From: Paenibacillus fonticola DSM 21315
GTDB lineage: Bacteria; Bacillota; Bacilli; Paenibacillales; Paenibacillaceae
Reading direction: 5' to 3'
DNA length: 64,000 nucleotides
Assembly: GCF_000381905.1 (NCBI RefSeq)
Contig: NZ_KB907246.1
Location: 124,001 to 188,000, forward strand
Below are positions 28,414 to 37,024 of the stretch, in pieces; within the stretch, counting starts at the first letter, position 1, and every line of letters begins with the position of its first letter. Under the pieces are notes generated by a model. The model was not told the origin of the DNA. It saw only the letters and a list, made by a program, of their open reading frames with translations, and did no database searches. The position numbers and the translations under genes are program-made.

Positions 28414-28839
28414 ATGGTTCCTTACATGGCTTGGATTTTGTTCACTTATGGAATTGCCGTGGTGTTTGTGCATTTGTCCCACAGCAGGTATTTACGGTAC
28501 AAACCGGATCCTCGCAAGCGGGTTCACTATATTTTGGTCGCTCATAATCATGAGAATCAAATGGAGTGGTATTTGCGGGCGTTGATCTGGTATAGCTGCT
28601 TAAGGGCGCAGACACTCAGAATTACCGTACTGGACGAAGATTCGAAGGATGATACGCTGGCGATTGTGGAGCGGATGAAGCATGCTAATGAAATGAATTT
28701 GACCGTGATCCCGATCACAAAGCTTCAGGATGCAAATGAAGTTCTGCTGCATGGAGCTCCTGATGAAGGAGAACTGTTAACGTATATTGATCTTCGTATA
28801 CCGCAGGAAGCGGCAAAGATACCTTATGTTCAGGTATAG
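28414..28839 (+). CDS. Membrane-anchored short glycosyltransferase-2-like protein, unknown
   Basis: The start is ATG 28414 after AAGGAGGGG; a longer frame from 28390 would include the ribosome binding site. The 141-residue product has one N-terminal membrane helix (YMAWILFTYGIAVVFVHLS). It then has a Rossmann-like half: 'HYILVAHNHENQMEWYLRAL', then 'TLRITVLDEDSKDDTLAIVER'. This resembles the N-terminal nucleotide-binding half of GT-A family-2 glycosyltransferases, with DEDSKDD at the usual acidic site. The acceptor half is missing, so it may be a truncated or repurposed domain. It lies between degU and comFA and ends before a terminator. Function unknown. Confidence 0.7.
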   Translation: MVPYMAWILFTYGIAVVFVHLSHSRYLRYKPDPRKRVHYILVAHNHENQMEWYLRALIWYSCLRAQTLRITVLDEDSKDDTLAIVERMKHANEMNLTVIPITKLQDANEVLLHGAPDEGELLTYIDLRIPQEAAKIPYVQV

Positions 28840-28884
28840 TTTCAGGCACTTACACTTATATATAAAGTTGGACCGTAAGATGTG

Positions 28885-28927
28885 AAGCACACTCTTGGGC
28901 TGAATGGCCAGGGAGTGTGCTTTTTTG
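28885..28927 (+). terminator. Terminator before comFA
   Basis: AAGCACACTC (28885-28894) pairs with GAGTGTGCTT (28913-28922), followed by T residues. Confidence 0.85.
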
Positions 28928-28997
28928 TGTTTTTGGACAACGTGTTTGAATTCATAAGGGGTTGTTTTTGGGAATAGCAGAAAAGGAGGGGAAACGA

Positions 28998-31253
28998 ATG
29001 CAGGTTTGTTCGTATGTCGTAAGGCGGGCGGAAGGATGGCAATTTAGAGTGAGCCTGGACTTCGTGGTTGATTTCATGTGGTGGACGGAAGAAGCGGAAC
29101 AGCAGGATGACCGGGCGGAAGTTATTTTGCTTCTGACAGATGAACTGCCGCTGGGGCTGGCAATCGGATTGCGGGATCAATTTGCTCATGTACCGGAAAT
29201 GGACGGATGGTCTGCAAAGGAATGGGGGAACTATCTGAAGCGGCAGCTGGAGGAGCAGCTGACCAGGCAGCAACTGCAGCATGCAGGCGGGAATCGGGAT
29301 GGTTACGGTCGCCGCAGGAACGATATCCAGCTCCGCTCAAGTGCGCTGTCAGTCCGTCTGGTTTGGTGTAAGGCTGGGATAGGGGGAGAGGAAGGGACAA
29401 GCGCAGGTGTAGGTTCTAGTGCAAGGGCAAGTTCAAGAGAAGGTCAAGGCTTAACTGCAGGTTTAGGTGCGGGCTTAGGCCTAGGTTCAAGCGCAAGTGT
29501 AGGTGAGAATGCAAGGTTAAAAGCAATTACAAATACAAGTTTAAATGCAGGTTCAGGAAGCTTGGGCGGGCGGGATAAGGAAACGATCCGCCTTGCGGCG
29601 TCACGCTTAGGGGACGCCCTGGCCGGTCGCGCGCTGCTTGCTGCAGAGCTGCAACAGCTGCTGGCGGAACGCCTGCCGGAGGTCGCTCCGGCCTGGCGCT
29701 CCGCCGCCCAGTACGCGCACCTGCAGGGGCGCGTACAGCTCACTGCGGGCGTGGCCCCAGCCACCGCCCGCGCAAACCGTGCCCCGCTGCGCGGCCGGGC
29801 ACGGCACCCCCGCTGCCGCCGCTGCGGCAGCGAGGCCCTTCGCCGCACACCCTGCGGGTCGTGCGGCCAGAGCAGCTGCGCCTATTGCGAGGCCTGCCTC
29901 GCTCTGGGGCGCAGCCGCTCTTGCACGCTGCTGCTTCGCGGCAGCGTGGGTGCGGGTGCCGTGCCGCGGCCTTTGGCCGGGGGCACGGCAGGGGCGCCCC
30001 CCACCGGGTCCTTGCTGGACCGGTGGGGGCTTAGCCCCGCGCAGCGCGCAGCTGCGGGGGAGGCGCTGCGCTTCCTGGCGCAGCCGCAGGAAGCGATGGC
30101 CCGCGGCGGCGGGCGGGCCGCGGGGCTGTGGCAGCGCGTGCTTGCGCGCTGCGGTGCGGGCGCTGCCGCCGCCGCTGCCACCGCTGCAAATGCTACCAAT
30201 GCTACCAATGCTACCAATGCTACTGCCGCTACCCACACCTTGCCGGGAATTCCACGTTTTTTGCTGTGGGCCGTGACGGGGGCGGGAAAGACGGAGATGA
30301 TCTTTCCTCTCATCCAGTATGTTCTTCACCGCGGAGGGAAAGTGCTGGTTGCCACGCCGCGAAGGGACGTAGTGCTGGAGCTTGCACCGCGGATTGCCAC
30401 AGCTTTTCCCGACGAACCTGCGGCTGTTCTCTACGGCGGCAGTCCCCAGCGCTGGGAGAACGCTCGGCTGTACTTGGCGACGACTCATCAATTGATGCGG
30501 TTTTATCAGGTTTTTGACCTCGTCATTATAGACGAGCTCGATGCTTTTCCATACCACAACGACCCGATGCTGGCTTATGCTGCCGAGGCATCCTGCAAAC
30601 GAGACGGGTGCTTTGTATACTTGTCCGCTACGCCTCCGCTGAATTTGCAGCGCGAGATCAGCCGAGGCAAACTGCCGCATGCCAAGGTTCCCTCCCGATT
30701 TCACGGTCATCCGCTGCCCGTCCCGCGCAGGGTTGCCATGTACCCAGTCAAAGAGGCGGTGCAGCGCCAAAGGCTGCCAGGCTCTTTGTTACACTCCTTA
30801 AGCGAATCGATCCAGCGCGGGGCACAGATTTTTATATTTGTATCGCGAATCCGGCATATCGATCCCATTGTTGGCCTGCTGCAGCGAAAGTATCCTGCTA
30901 TACCTGTGGGGGGTACCTCTTCCCAGGACGGGGAGCGCACGGACAAAGTGCTTCAATTCCGTTCCGGTGAAATCCGCATTCTGGTAACAACGACCATATT
31001 GGAACGAGGCGTCACGGTACCGAAAAGCGATGTATACATACTCGATGCCGACAGCTCGCTTTTTGATGAGGCCTCTCTAGTGCAAATGGCTGGACGAGCC
31101 GGGCGCTCCAAGGATGATCCGGCAGGCGTGGTTATATTCGCTTCGCCCGAATGGACCCGATCACAGCGGGGGGCCGTGAAGCAGATCAAGTCCATGAATG
31201 CGATCGCGTACAAAAATGGCTTTTTAAAACGGCAATTATTTAGAGGTTTATAG
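28998..31253 (+). CDS. comFA: Competence helicase ComFA, enlarged
   Basis: ComFA is the cytoplasmic ATPase that drives single-stranded DNA uptake in transformation. The start is ATG 28998 after AAGGAGGG. The 751-residue product is far longer than the 463-residue Bacillus protein. It has an N-terminal unassigned region, a Gly/Ala/Ser low-complexity stretch (~135-185), a four-Cys-pair zinc-finger region (~272-312; CRRCG, CGSCG, CAYCEAC), and an NAT repeat (~395-410). Helicase motifs follow: Walker A VTGAGKTEM (~426), DEAD variant DELDAFP (~512), LSATPP, and C-terminal 'VTTTILERGVTVPKSDVYIL' and 'QMAGRAGRS'. Bases 29600-30180 are strikingly GC-rich. Motifs are intact, so the gene looks functional. 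Confidence 0.92.
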   Translation: MQVCSYVVRRAEGWQFRVSLDFVVDFMWWTEEAEQQDDRAEVILLLTDELPLGLAIGLRDQFAHVPEMDGWSAKEWGNYLKRQLEEQLTRQQLQHAGGNRDGYGRRRNDIQLRSSALSVRLVWCKAGIGGEEGTSAGVGSSARASSREGQGLTAGLGAGLGLGSSASVGENARLKAITNTSLNAGSGSLGGRDKETIRLAASRLGDALAGRALLAAELQQLLAERLPEVAPAWRSAAQYAHLQGRVQLTAGVAPATARANRAPLRGRARHPRCRRCGSEALRRTPCGSCGQSSCAYCEACLALGRSRSCTLLLRGSVGAGAVPRPLAGGTAGAPPTGSLLDRWGLSPAQRAAAGEALRFLAQPQEAMARGGGRAAGLWQRVLARCGAGAAAAAATAANATNATNATNATAATHTLPGIPRFLLWAVTGAGKTEMIFPLIQYVLHRGGKVLVATPRRDVVLELAPRIATAFPDEPAAVLYGGSPQRWENARLYLATTHQLMRFYQVFDLVIIDELDAFPYHNDPMLAYAAEASCKRDGCFVYLSATPPLNLQREISRGKLPHAKVPSRFHGHPLPVPRRVAMYPVKEAVQRQRLPGSLLHSLSESIQRGAQIFIFVSRIRHIDPIVGLLQRKYPAIPVGGTSSQDGERTDKVLQFRSGEIRILVTTTILERGVTVPKSDVYILDADSSLFDEASLVQMAGRAGRSKDDPAGVVIFASPEWTRSQRGAVKQIKSMNAIAYKNGFLKRQLFRGL

Positions 31254-31385
31254 ACAGAGTTTTTTAAGGTGCGATTAGTGATTCAGCTTAAAGTACGCAT
31301 TGTTTTTGTACTAACGATTAATGCTCGATTTAAAGCTCATTAAAAATTGGGCTCAGTACGAATGAAACTTGTGAAAGGAGATGAA

Positions 31386-32330
31386 ATGGGAATGGGAGCT
31401 GAGATGAGTAGGGACGGAAACGAAAACAAAAACAGCTATTGGCAAATGGAGGGACAATTGGATCGGATATGGAGCAATTTATTAACGCCGATTCATCGGC
31501 TGCTTGCTCCGGCAGGAAGCGCTTGTTTAGTGTGCGGAAAGACGATTAAGGAGCGGGTTCCCGGGTACCCTGAACTATGTTTGTTATGTTTTTCAGCGAT
31601 TCCTTGGATTACACGACCTCGCTGTAGGGTATGCGGCCGTCTTGTCGGGTGTCCTGATTGCAGCCGGAGCGGGGGAGTTGAGCGCTGTTTTATAATGAAT
31701 CGCAGCAGCGTGGCCTACAGTGCGTCGATGCGTAATTGGCTAGCACAGTACAAGTATCGGGGACATGAAGCCTATGGCGCGATTCTTGCCCGTATGATTG
31801 GACGGGCCATAGGGAGGATGATGCAAGAACTACACGAACTGCACGAACTGAACGAACTGAACGAACATAAAGCCGTCCATCCTTTCTTTGATGCAGTTAC
31901 ATATGTGCCGTTAAGCGAGGAAAGATGGAGAGAGCGGGGCTTTAACCAGGCGGAAGTGCTGGCCAAGGGGGCTGTATTGGCTGGAAAACGATTAGGTGGG
32001 CGCCTGCCGGTGGTGGGCCTGCTGAGGCGATCCCGGCATACGGACAAGCAAAGCTTCAAAAGCCGGCACGAACGGCTGCACAATATGCAGGGGGTGTTTC
32101 AGGCGCTGCCAGAGGCAGTTGAGCAGTTAGCACAGGCCATCTCGCCAGCACAGACTTATTTTCGGCGTCACTCTCCTTCTCATCGGCGGAATACAATACG
32201 TCTGCTGCTTGTGGATGATGTGTATACGACAGGGAGTACATTGAATGCCTGTGCTGCTGTGCTGCAGCACATTTGCAGGCAGCTTGGGATGCCGGGCGAA
32301 ATTTACAGTTTGACCTGGGCCAGGTCTTGA
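31386..32330 (+). CDS. comFC: ComF-family amidophosphoribosyltransferase-like protein
   Basis: I choose ATG 31386, just after AAAGGAG (31374-31380). The product (314 residues) has an N-terminal zinc ribbon (CLVCGK, CLLCF, CRVCGR, CPDC). A phosphoribosyltransferase domain follows, with the start 'VAYSASMRNWLAQYKYRG' and the PRPP loop LLLVDDVYTTGST near the C-terminus. It is required for DNA uptake in Bacillus, downstream of comFA. An odd ELHELHELNELNE stretch is encoded by a 9-bp tandem repeat (CACGAACTG/AACGAACTG, about 31828-31865), and a His/Arg-rich insertion precedes the PRPP loop. Confidence 0.92.
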   Translation: MGMGAEMSRDGNENKNSYWQMEGQLDRIWSNLLTPIHRLLAPAGSACLVCGKTIKERVPGYPELCLLCFSAIPWITRPRCRVCGRLVGCPDCSRSGGVERCFIMNRSSVAYSASMRNWLAQYKYRGHEAYGAILARMIGRAIGRMMQELHELHELNELNEHKAVHPFFDAVTYVPLSEERWRERGFNQAEVLAKGAVLAGKRLGGRLPVVGLLRRSRHTDKQSFKSRHERLHNMQGVFQALPEAVEQLAQAISPAQTYFRRHSPSHRRNTIRLLLVDDVYTTGSTLNACAAVLQHICRQLGMPGEIYSLTWARS

Positions 32331-32436
32331 AAATAGCAAATTTAAGTATTTTTATACGATAATATGGACGTCCCCCCCTAAAATAAGGTAATCTATTATA
32401 AATAGCTTTACGAATGGAGTAGTAGGGGGAATGGTT

Positions 32437-32856
32437 ATGAATTTAGGAAATTGCCCGCGCTGCGGCAAACTGTTCGCCAATAATTTCAGGGACATCTGTC
32501 CAGCCTGTATTAAAGATATTGAGCACGAGTACGAAAAATGTCTCGAATACTTACGTCAAGAGAAGCTGGCTACAATCCAGGAGGTTCATGATGCGACAGG
32601 TGTCTCCGTCAAACAGATTACAAAGTTTATTAAAGAAGGACGAATCACTGTAGCTAATAACCCGAATATGATGTATCCTTGCGAGGTATGCGGAGTACTT
32701 ATTCGCGAGAACAACATGTGTGATTCGTGCCGCACTCGCTTGACGCGTGATCTTTCCGCTGCGGCGAAGGAGGATTTCGGAATGGAGCAAGGCGGATCAG
32801 CCGACCGGAAAGGCAGCGGAGCTTATAGCGCTGTCGACAAATTCCGCAATCAGTAA
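32437..32856 (+). CDS. yvyF: YvyF-type flagellar-operon zinc protein
   Basis: The start is ATG 32437 (7 nt after AGGGGGA) rather than ATG 32431, and gives MNLGNCPRCGKLF, like Bacillus YvyF. The 139-residue product has an N-terminal CPRC...CPAC zinc knuckle, a helix-turn-helix-like middle ('TIQEVHDATGVSVKQITKFI') and a second CEVC...CDSC knuckle. It always sits between comFC and flgM; its exact role in flagellar regulation is not well defined. An intrinsic terminator that overlaps the flgM promoter follows. Confidence 0.88.
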   Translation: MNLGNCPRCGKLFANNFRDICPACIKDIEHEYEKCLEYLRQEKLATIQEVHDATGVSVKQITKFIKEGRITVANNPNMMYPCEVCGVLIRENNMCDSCRTRLTRDLSAAAKEDFGMEQGGSADRKGSGAYSAVDKFRNQ

Positions 32857-32912
32857 CGCCAAAGAAAGCCGAATAATGCTGTAATATTATAAATAAACCT
32901 ATAGTTCGCTAT

Positions 32913-32939
32913 TAACTATGTTTCAACCTACGCCGATAA
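32913..32939 (+). promoter_or_regulatory. Sigma-D promoter of flgM
   Basis: TAAC (32913-32916), 15-bp spacer, GCCGATAA (32932-32939). The -10 matches the flagellar sigma-D consensus closely. The start point is expected near 32945-32947. The -10 sequence is also the left arm of the terminator at 32932-32965. Confidence 0.8.
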
Positions 32940-32965
32940 ACTTAGTAAAGATTATCGGCTTTTTT
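32932..32965 (+). terminator. Intrinsic terminator embedded in the flgM promoter
   Basis: GCCGATAA (32932-32939) pairs perfectly with TTATCGGC (32952-32959) across a 12-nt loop, followed by six T. Transcripts arriving from yvyF carry both arms; a transcript started by sigma-D would begin inside the loop and lack the left arm. Confidence 0.75.
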
Positions 32966-32989
32966 AATTTAGAAAGAAAGGTGGAGCCC

Positions 32990-33274
32990 ATGAAGATCAA
33001 CGAAACTGGACGGGTCGGAGCTATAAATAATTATCAGCGTCACATTGAATCACAGCGTCAGGAATCAGATCGCAAAGCACGTCGCAAGGACGAGGTGTCC
33101 ATCTCAACGGAGGCGATGGAGCTGTTGCAGGCGCAGGAAAGCGCACAAGATCCCGGACGTTTGAAACGGATTGAGGAGCTCAAAGCCCAGGTGTCCGCGG
33201 GAACGTATCACGTCGATGCCGGCAAGCTGGCGGAGAAGCTCGTCCCGTATTTTAAGTCTTTAACCGAGAAGTAG
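32990..33274 (+). CDS. flgM: Anti-sigma-D factor FlgM
   Basis: FlgM binds and inhibits sigma-D until the hook-basal body is complete. The start is ATG 32990 after AAAGGTGGAG; upstream in-frame codons lie inside the promoter/terminator. The 94-residue product has MKINETGRVGAINNYQ at the N-terminus, a polar middle and the conserved C-terminal helices 'RLKRIEELKAQVSAGTYHVD' and 'KLAEKLVPYF'. It is driven by its own sigma-D promoter, giving autoregulation, and is followed closely by flgN. Confidence 0.92.
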   Translation: MKINETGRVGAINNYQRHIESQRQESDRKARRKDEVSISTEAMELLQAQESAQDPGRLKRIEELKAQVSAGTYHVDAGKLAEKLVPYFKSLTEK

Positions 33275-33283
33275 GGGGCGGCT

Positions 33284-33784
33284 ATGTCAATACAGCTATT
33301 AATTAACTCTCTTGACCAATTGGATGAAGCACATCAGGATATGCTGAAGTGGGGACAGCTTAAGAAGGACGCTGTCATGAAGAATGAAGTAGATATTTTG
33401 ATTAAAGTAATGAATCAGGAATCCAGGGTAATGAAAAAAATTGCCCAACTAGAGGAAGAGCGTCTCTCGGCGTGTTATGCCTTTTTGCAGGAAAAAGGTA
33501 TTAAGTCGATGCTGAATCTCACCGTAACCGAATTGGTCAGGCTCGTATTTGATCCAGAGGAGAAGACTTTGCTGCTGGAAGCGCAGGCACGTTTATCAAG
33601 CACCTTGGAGCAATTGAAGGAGCTTAATGTATTGAACCAGAAGCTAATCGAACAATCGCTGTCGTTCATCGACTATTCCCTTGAATTGTTGGGCGGAGGA
33701 AACGAGCAGGAGGCAACTTATCATCACCCGACGGATAAATCAGGCGGGGTGCAGAGATCAGGCTTATTTGATACCCGAGCTTAA
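33284..33784 (+). CDS. flgN: Flagellar export chaperone FlgN
   Basis: FlgN escorts the hook-filament junction proteins FlgK and FlgL to the export gate. The 166-residue product is helical, with 'LINSLDQLDEAHQDMLKWGQ' and a C-terminal helical stretch 'LNQKLIEQSLSFIDYSLELL', as in FlgN/YvyG. The start is 10 nt after flgM, and flgK follows after 17 nt. The Glu/His/Ser-rich tail after residue ~145 is variable. Confidence 0.88.
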   Translation: MSIQLLINSLDQLDEAHQDMLKWGQLKKDAVMKNEVDILIKVMNQESRVMKKIAQLEEERLSACYAFLQEKGIKSMLNLTVTELVRLVFDPEEKTLLLEAQARLSSTLEQLKELNVLNQKLIEQSLSFIDYSLELLGGGNEQEATYHHPTDKSGGVQRSGLFDTRA

Positions 33785-33801
33785 AAATATAGGAGGTTAA
33801 C

Positions 33802-35400
33802 ATGGCATCTACATTTCACTCCATCGAAACAGCTAAGCGCAGTTTGTTCACCCAAACAGCCGCTTTAAATACGACAGGACATAATATATCGAACGCGAAT
33901 ACGCCTGGCTTCTCCCGGCAGGTCGTGAATATGCAAGCTTCATCTCCGATTGAAGCGCTGGGGCTGAATCGTACTACCGCGCCGGGACAATTAGGGACAG
34001 GGGTAGAGTTTTCTTCCATCACTCGCATCAGGAACACTTTCCTTGACAGAGAGTATCGCGGAGAAGCGGAAGCTTACGGAACCTGGAAAGCCCAGGCAGA
34101 GACTTTGTCTAAATTGGAAGGAATTATGAACGAGCCTTCGGATACGGGACTTAGAGTCGTCATGGATAACTTCTGGAAAGCATGGTCAGATTTAAGTAAA
34201 GATCCCGAGAGCATCACCGCCCGGAAGATTGTGATCGAGAGAGCGCAAGCGATGACGGATGCTCTGAATTACATGAGCCAGCAGTTGGACAATTTAAGTC
34301 AGGATTTATTAGACAACGTTCTTATCAAAGAAACCGAAATTATTGGCTACTTGTCCTCAATTAATGACTTGAACGAGTCCATTATTAAACTGGAAAATTT
34401 AGGGGATAACGCAAATGATTTGCGGGATCAGCGGGATTTGCTTACCGATAAGCTGTCCCAGATTGTTAATATCACAGTGACTGAGAACGAACAGGGATAC
34501 AATATTACGATGGGCAATACACCCTTGCTTCAAGGGAGGGCTGTTCAGGTTCAACCATCAACGGGAGGGGACCCGGCTACATCCTTCCTCGTCCAGTCAT
34601 TCGCTGCCGGAAGCTTGAGCGGCGGAGAAGTTCATGGCATGCTTGTCTCGCGCAATCAGTATGTCACTGACTATAAGGCCAAGCTGGATAACCTGACGAA
34701 TACGATGTTGAATGGTACGATTGCTAATCTTCCTATTCCTGCGGGCTCGATGCTGCCGGAAGGGACGATTGTAAAGATAGATACGACCGTCACTGTAAAC
34801 GGGACGGATCAAGTCGTTGCTGCAGGTTCACCGTTGCCTGCTAATGCCGTCTTAAGAACAGCGACAGAGATCGATGTAGCTGGCTTTAACGGTCTCCACC
34901 AACTGGGTTTCACATTAAATGGAACGACAGACCGTGGGCTGCCTTTTTTTGAAGGAACAAATGCGGGGAACATCAGGCTGAATACACTCATAGCTAACGA
35001 TCCTAAATTAATTGCGACTTCTTTGAGAACAGAGGCGTCAGGAACAGGACAAGTCGTGGTGAAAGGTAACAATACTTTGGCGTTGGTCTTCTCTTCACTG
35101 AATGAGTTTAAGTTTACGGCCCAGGATGGAAGCCAATCCACCTTGAATTCTCAATATAGCGCAATGGTAGGTCAATTAGGGATTCAGGCGCAGGAAGCAA
35201 ACCGCCAGGCTGAAAATTCCTCGATCCTCATCACGCAGGTGGACACGCAAAGACAATCCGTAAGCGGGGTCTCGCTAGACGAGGAAATGTCCAATATGAT
35301 TAAATTCCAGCATGCTTACAGCGCAGCGGCGAGATTTATGACGACGTTTGATCAGTTGCTCGACAAGCTAATTAACTCTACAGGCATTGTGGGTAGATAA
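33802..35400 (+). CDS. flgK: Flagellar hook-associated protein FlgK
   Basis: FlgK (HAP1) is the first hook-filament junction protein. The 532-residue product starts with the axial-protein motif MASTFHSIETAKRSLFTQTA followed by 'TTGHNISNANTPGFSRQ'. It ends with 'SGVSLDEEMSNMIKFQHAYS' and 'FDQLLDKLINSTGIVGR', the conserved D0 helices. AGGAGG lies just upstream. It is in the flgM-flgN-flgK-flgL operon. Confidence 0.96.
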   Translation: MASTFHSIETAKRSLFTQTAALNTTGHNISNANTPGFSRQVVNMQASSPIEALGLNRTTAPGQLGTGVEFSSITRIRNTFLDREYRGEAEAYGTWKAQAETLSKLEGIMNEPSDTGLRVVMDNFWKAWSDLSKDPESITARKIVIERAQAMTDALNYMSQQLDNLSQDLLDNVLIKETEIIGYLSSINDLNESIIKLENLGDNANDLRDQRDLLTDKLSQIVNITVTENEQGYNITMGNTPLLQGRAVQVQPSTGGDPATSFLVQSFAAGSLSGGEVHGMLVSRNQYVTDYKAKLDNLTNTMLNGTIANLPIPAGSMLPEGTIVKIDTTVTVNGTDQVVAAGSPLPANAVLRTATEIDVAGFNGLHQLGFTLNGTTDRGLPFFEGTNAGNIRLNTLIANDPKLIATSLRTEASGTGQVVVKGNNTLALVFSSLNEFKFTAQDGSQSTLNSQYSAMVGQLGIQAQEANRQAENSSILITQVDTQRQSVSGVSLDEEMSNMIKFQHAYSAAARFMTTFDQLLDKLINSTGIVGR

Positions 35401-35415
35401 GGGGGATAAAGCGTA

Positions 35416-36345
35416 ATGATCCGAGTGACTACGAATATGCTGAATTCACAATTGTTGTTGAATTTGAACCGCAATGGTGTGCGGATGAATGATTTACAGA
35501 ACCAGATGTCTACGGGACGCAAAATTAATAAACCTTCCGATGATCCGGTTGGCATTACTTATTCCATGCGTTACCGCGGGGAGCTGTCCTCTAACGAGCA
35601 GTATCAGGCCAATGTAGATAGCGCTTTGTCCTGGCTTGATTTTAACGATACGGCGCTGGGGCAGGTGGGCAGCATCATTCAACGAGTGAAGGAATTAACG
35701 GTCCAGGCATCCAACTCAACCAATCCGCAATCTGCCTTAACAAGCATCCAGACGGAAATTGAGCAGCTTAAAGAGCAATTGATCGATATTGGCAACAGTA
35801 AGCTAAACGGAAAATATATATTTAACGGTCAAACTTATGACCAGAAACCCTATGATTTCGTGAAGGATGCGAACAATCTGTCCGATACAAGTGATGTCGG
35901 AGATTTGCTGACGGATGCAGGGAACATTACTTTTATCGTCGGCGAGAGCGTCCAGTTATCTATAAACGTGACTGGCAACTCTATATTCGGGAGCCCGGAG
36001 GAGAAGGATGACGATCATCTATTTACGATGATGGATCGTCTGATCTCGGCGCTTAGTACAAGTGATTTTGAGGCTATTGCTGGGGAGTTGGATAAATTAG
36101 ATACACGGCTGGATAAAGTCATGACGGCACGGGCTGAAATTGGGGCCAAGACCAATCGTGTCGAACTCATGGGCGGTAGGCTCGAGGATCTCGGAATTAA
36201 CCTGACAGACCTGCAGTCAAAAACCGAGGATGCGGATTACGAAAAGCTGATCATTCAGTCCAAAATCCAGGAGAGCATCTATAATGCCTCATTATCAGCT
36301 GGAGCCAAAATTATTTCGAACTCCCTCGTTGATTTTCTTAGATAG
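35416..36345 (+). CDS. flgL: Flagellar hook-associated protein FlgL
   Basis: FlgL (HAP3) is the second junction protein. The 309-residue product starts MIRVTTNMLNSQLLLNLNRN with 'DLQNQMSTGRKINKPSDDP', and ends with the flagellin-like C-terminal helix 'YEKLIIQSKIQESIYNASLS'. It starts 15 nt after flgK. Confidence 0.95.
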   Translation: MIRVTTNMLNSQLLLNLNRNGVRMNDLQNQMSTGRKINKPSDDPVGITYSMRYRGELSSNEQYQANVDSALSWLDFNDTALGQVGSIIQRVKELTVQASNSTNPQSALTSIQTEIEQLKEQLIDIGNSKLNGKYIFNGQTYDQKPYDFVKDANNLSDTSDVGDLLTDAGNITFIVGESVQLSINVTGNSIFGSPEEKDDDHLFTMMDRLISALSTSDFEAIAGELDKLDTRLDKVMTARAEIGAKTNRVELMGGRLEDLGINLTDLQSKTEDADYEKLIIQSKIQESIYNASLSAGAKIISNSLVDFLR

Positions 36346-36358
36346 GCGGTGATTGGCT

Positions 36359-36922
36359 GTGAGTTCTCAACTTCAAATTATTCAGCAGCCATCCCGTCTG
36401 GGAGTGGAATCTGGCCGAGCGAAGCTGCTTATTAAGCAGCCGCGGGCCGACTTTCAAATCGAAACGTCCCGGGCCAAGATGGAAATTAGCCAGCCGAGAC
36501 CAGAGATGGAAATTGACCAGCATCAGGCCTGGAGAGCTTACAACGGTGGAACTGCACTGGAGATGAATAACCAGATTTATTCTGAACTCCCTGCTTTGTT
36601 TCTGGAAGGCCTCGCTAAGCGGGTAGAGCAGGGGAACCGGATGGCTCAATTTCATTTACCCGGCAATTCTATCGCGGAAATTTATGGCGGCGATTGGCAG
36701 CGTGACCCCTTTGTGGAATATCGGGCTCCGGCTTCCTATGACAATGTGGACATCTATGTTAGGCAGCGTAAGCCAGAGATAAATGTCCAGCCGATTAGGC
36801 CGAAAATTACCGCTAAGGCCAACTATCCAGAGATTGAGTACAGCCCAGGGTTTTTAAATGTCTATGTGAAGCAGTATGCTTCAATTCAATTCATTCCGCC
36901 AAATGTGGATATAACAATGTAA
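36359..36922 (+). CDS. YviE-like protein (DUF6470)
   Basis: I take GTG 36359, which is better spaced from AGGCGGTG than TTG 36353. The ~187-residue product is a beta-rich protein with repeated 'QPRADFQIETSRAKMEISQP' phrases, 'GDWQRDPFVEYRAP' and 'VYVKQYASIQFIPP'. It resembles Bacillus YviE, whose gene also sits between flgL and fliW. Its role in motility is not established. A terminator follows 11 nt after the stop. Confidence 0.8.
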   Translation: MSSQLQIIQQPSRLGVESGRAKLLIKQPRADFQIETSRAKMEISQPRPEMEIDQHQAWRAYNGGTALEMNNQIYSELPALFLEGLAKRVEQGNRMAQFHLPGNSIAEIYGGDWQRDPFVEYRAPASYDNVDIYVRQRKPEINVQPIRPKITAKANYPEIEYSPGFLNVYVKQYASIQFIPPNVDITM

Positions 36923-36933
36923 TAGTCTGACAA

Positions 36934-36980
36934 CAAGCTATAGTGGTGTGTGTAATCCTCTATAGCTTGATTTTGTTATT
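36934..36980 (+). terminator. Terminator between the YviE-like gene and fliW
   Basis: CAAGCTATAG (36934-36943) and CTATAGCTTG (36960-36969) form a perfect 10-bp stem, followed by a T-rich tail. Confidence 0.75.
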
Positions 36981-37024
36981 TACGATAATTTACAGCTATA
37001 TTATTTTTTTAAGGAGCGAGCAGA

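Noticed and set aside
29607-30770. 387-codon minus-strand open frame opposite comFA
   Set aside because: It arises from the GC-rich centre of comFA, lacks a plausible start, and the plus strand carries clear helicase motifs.
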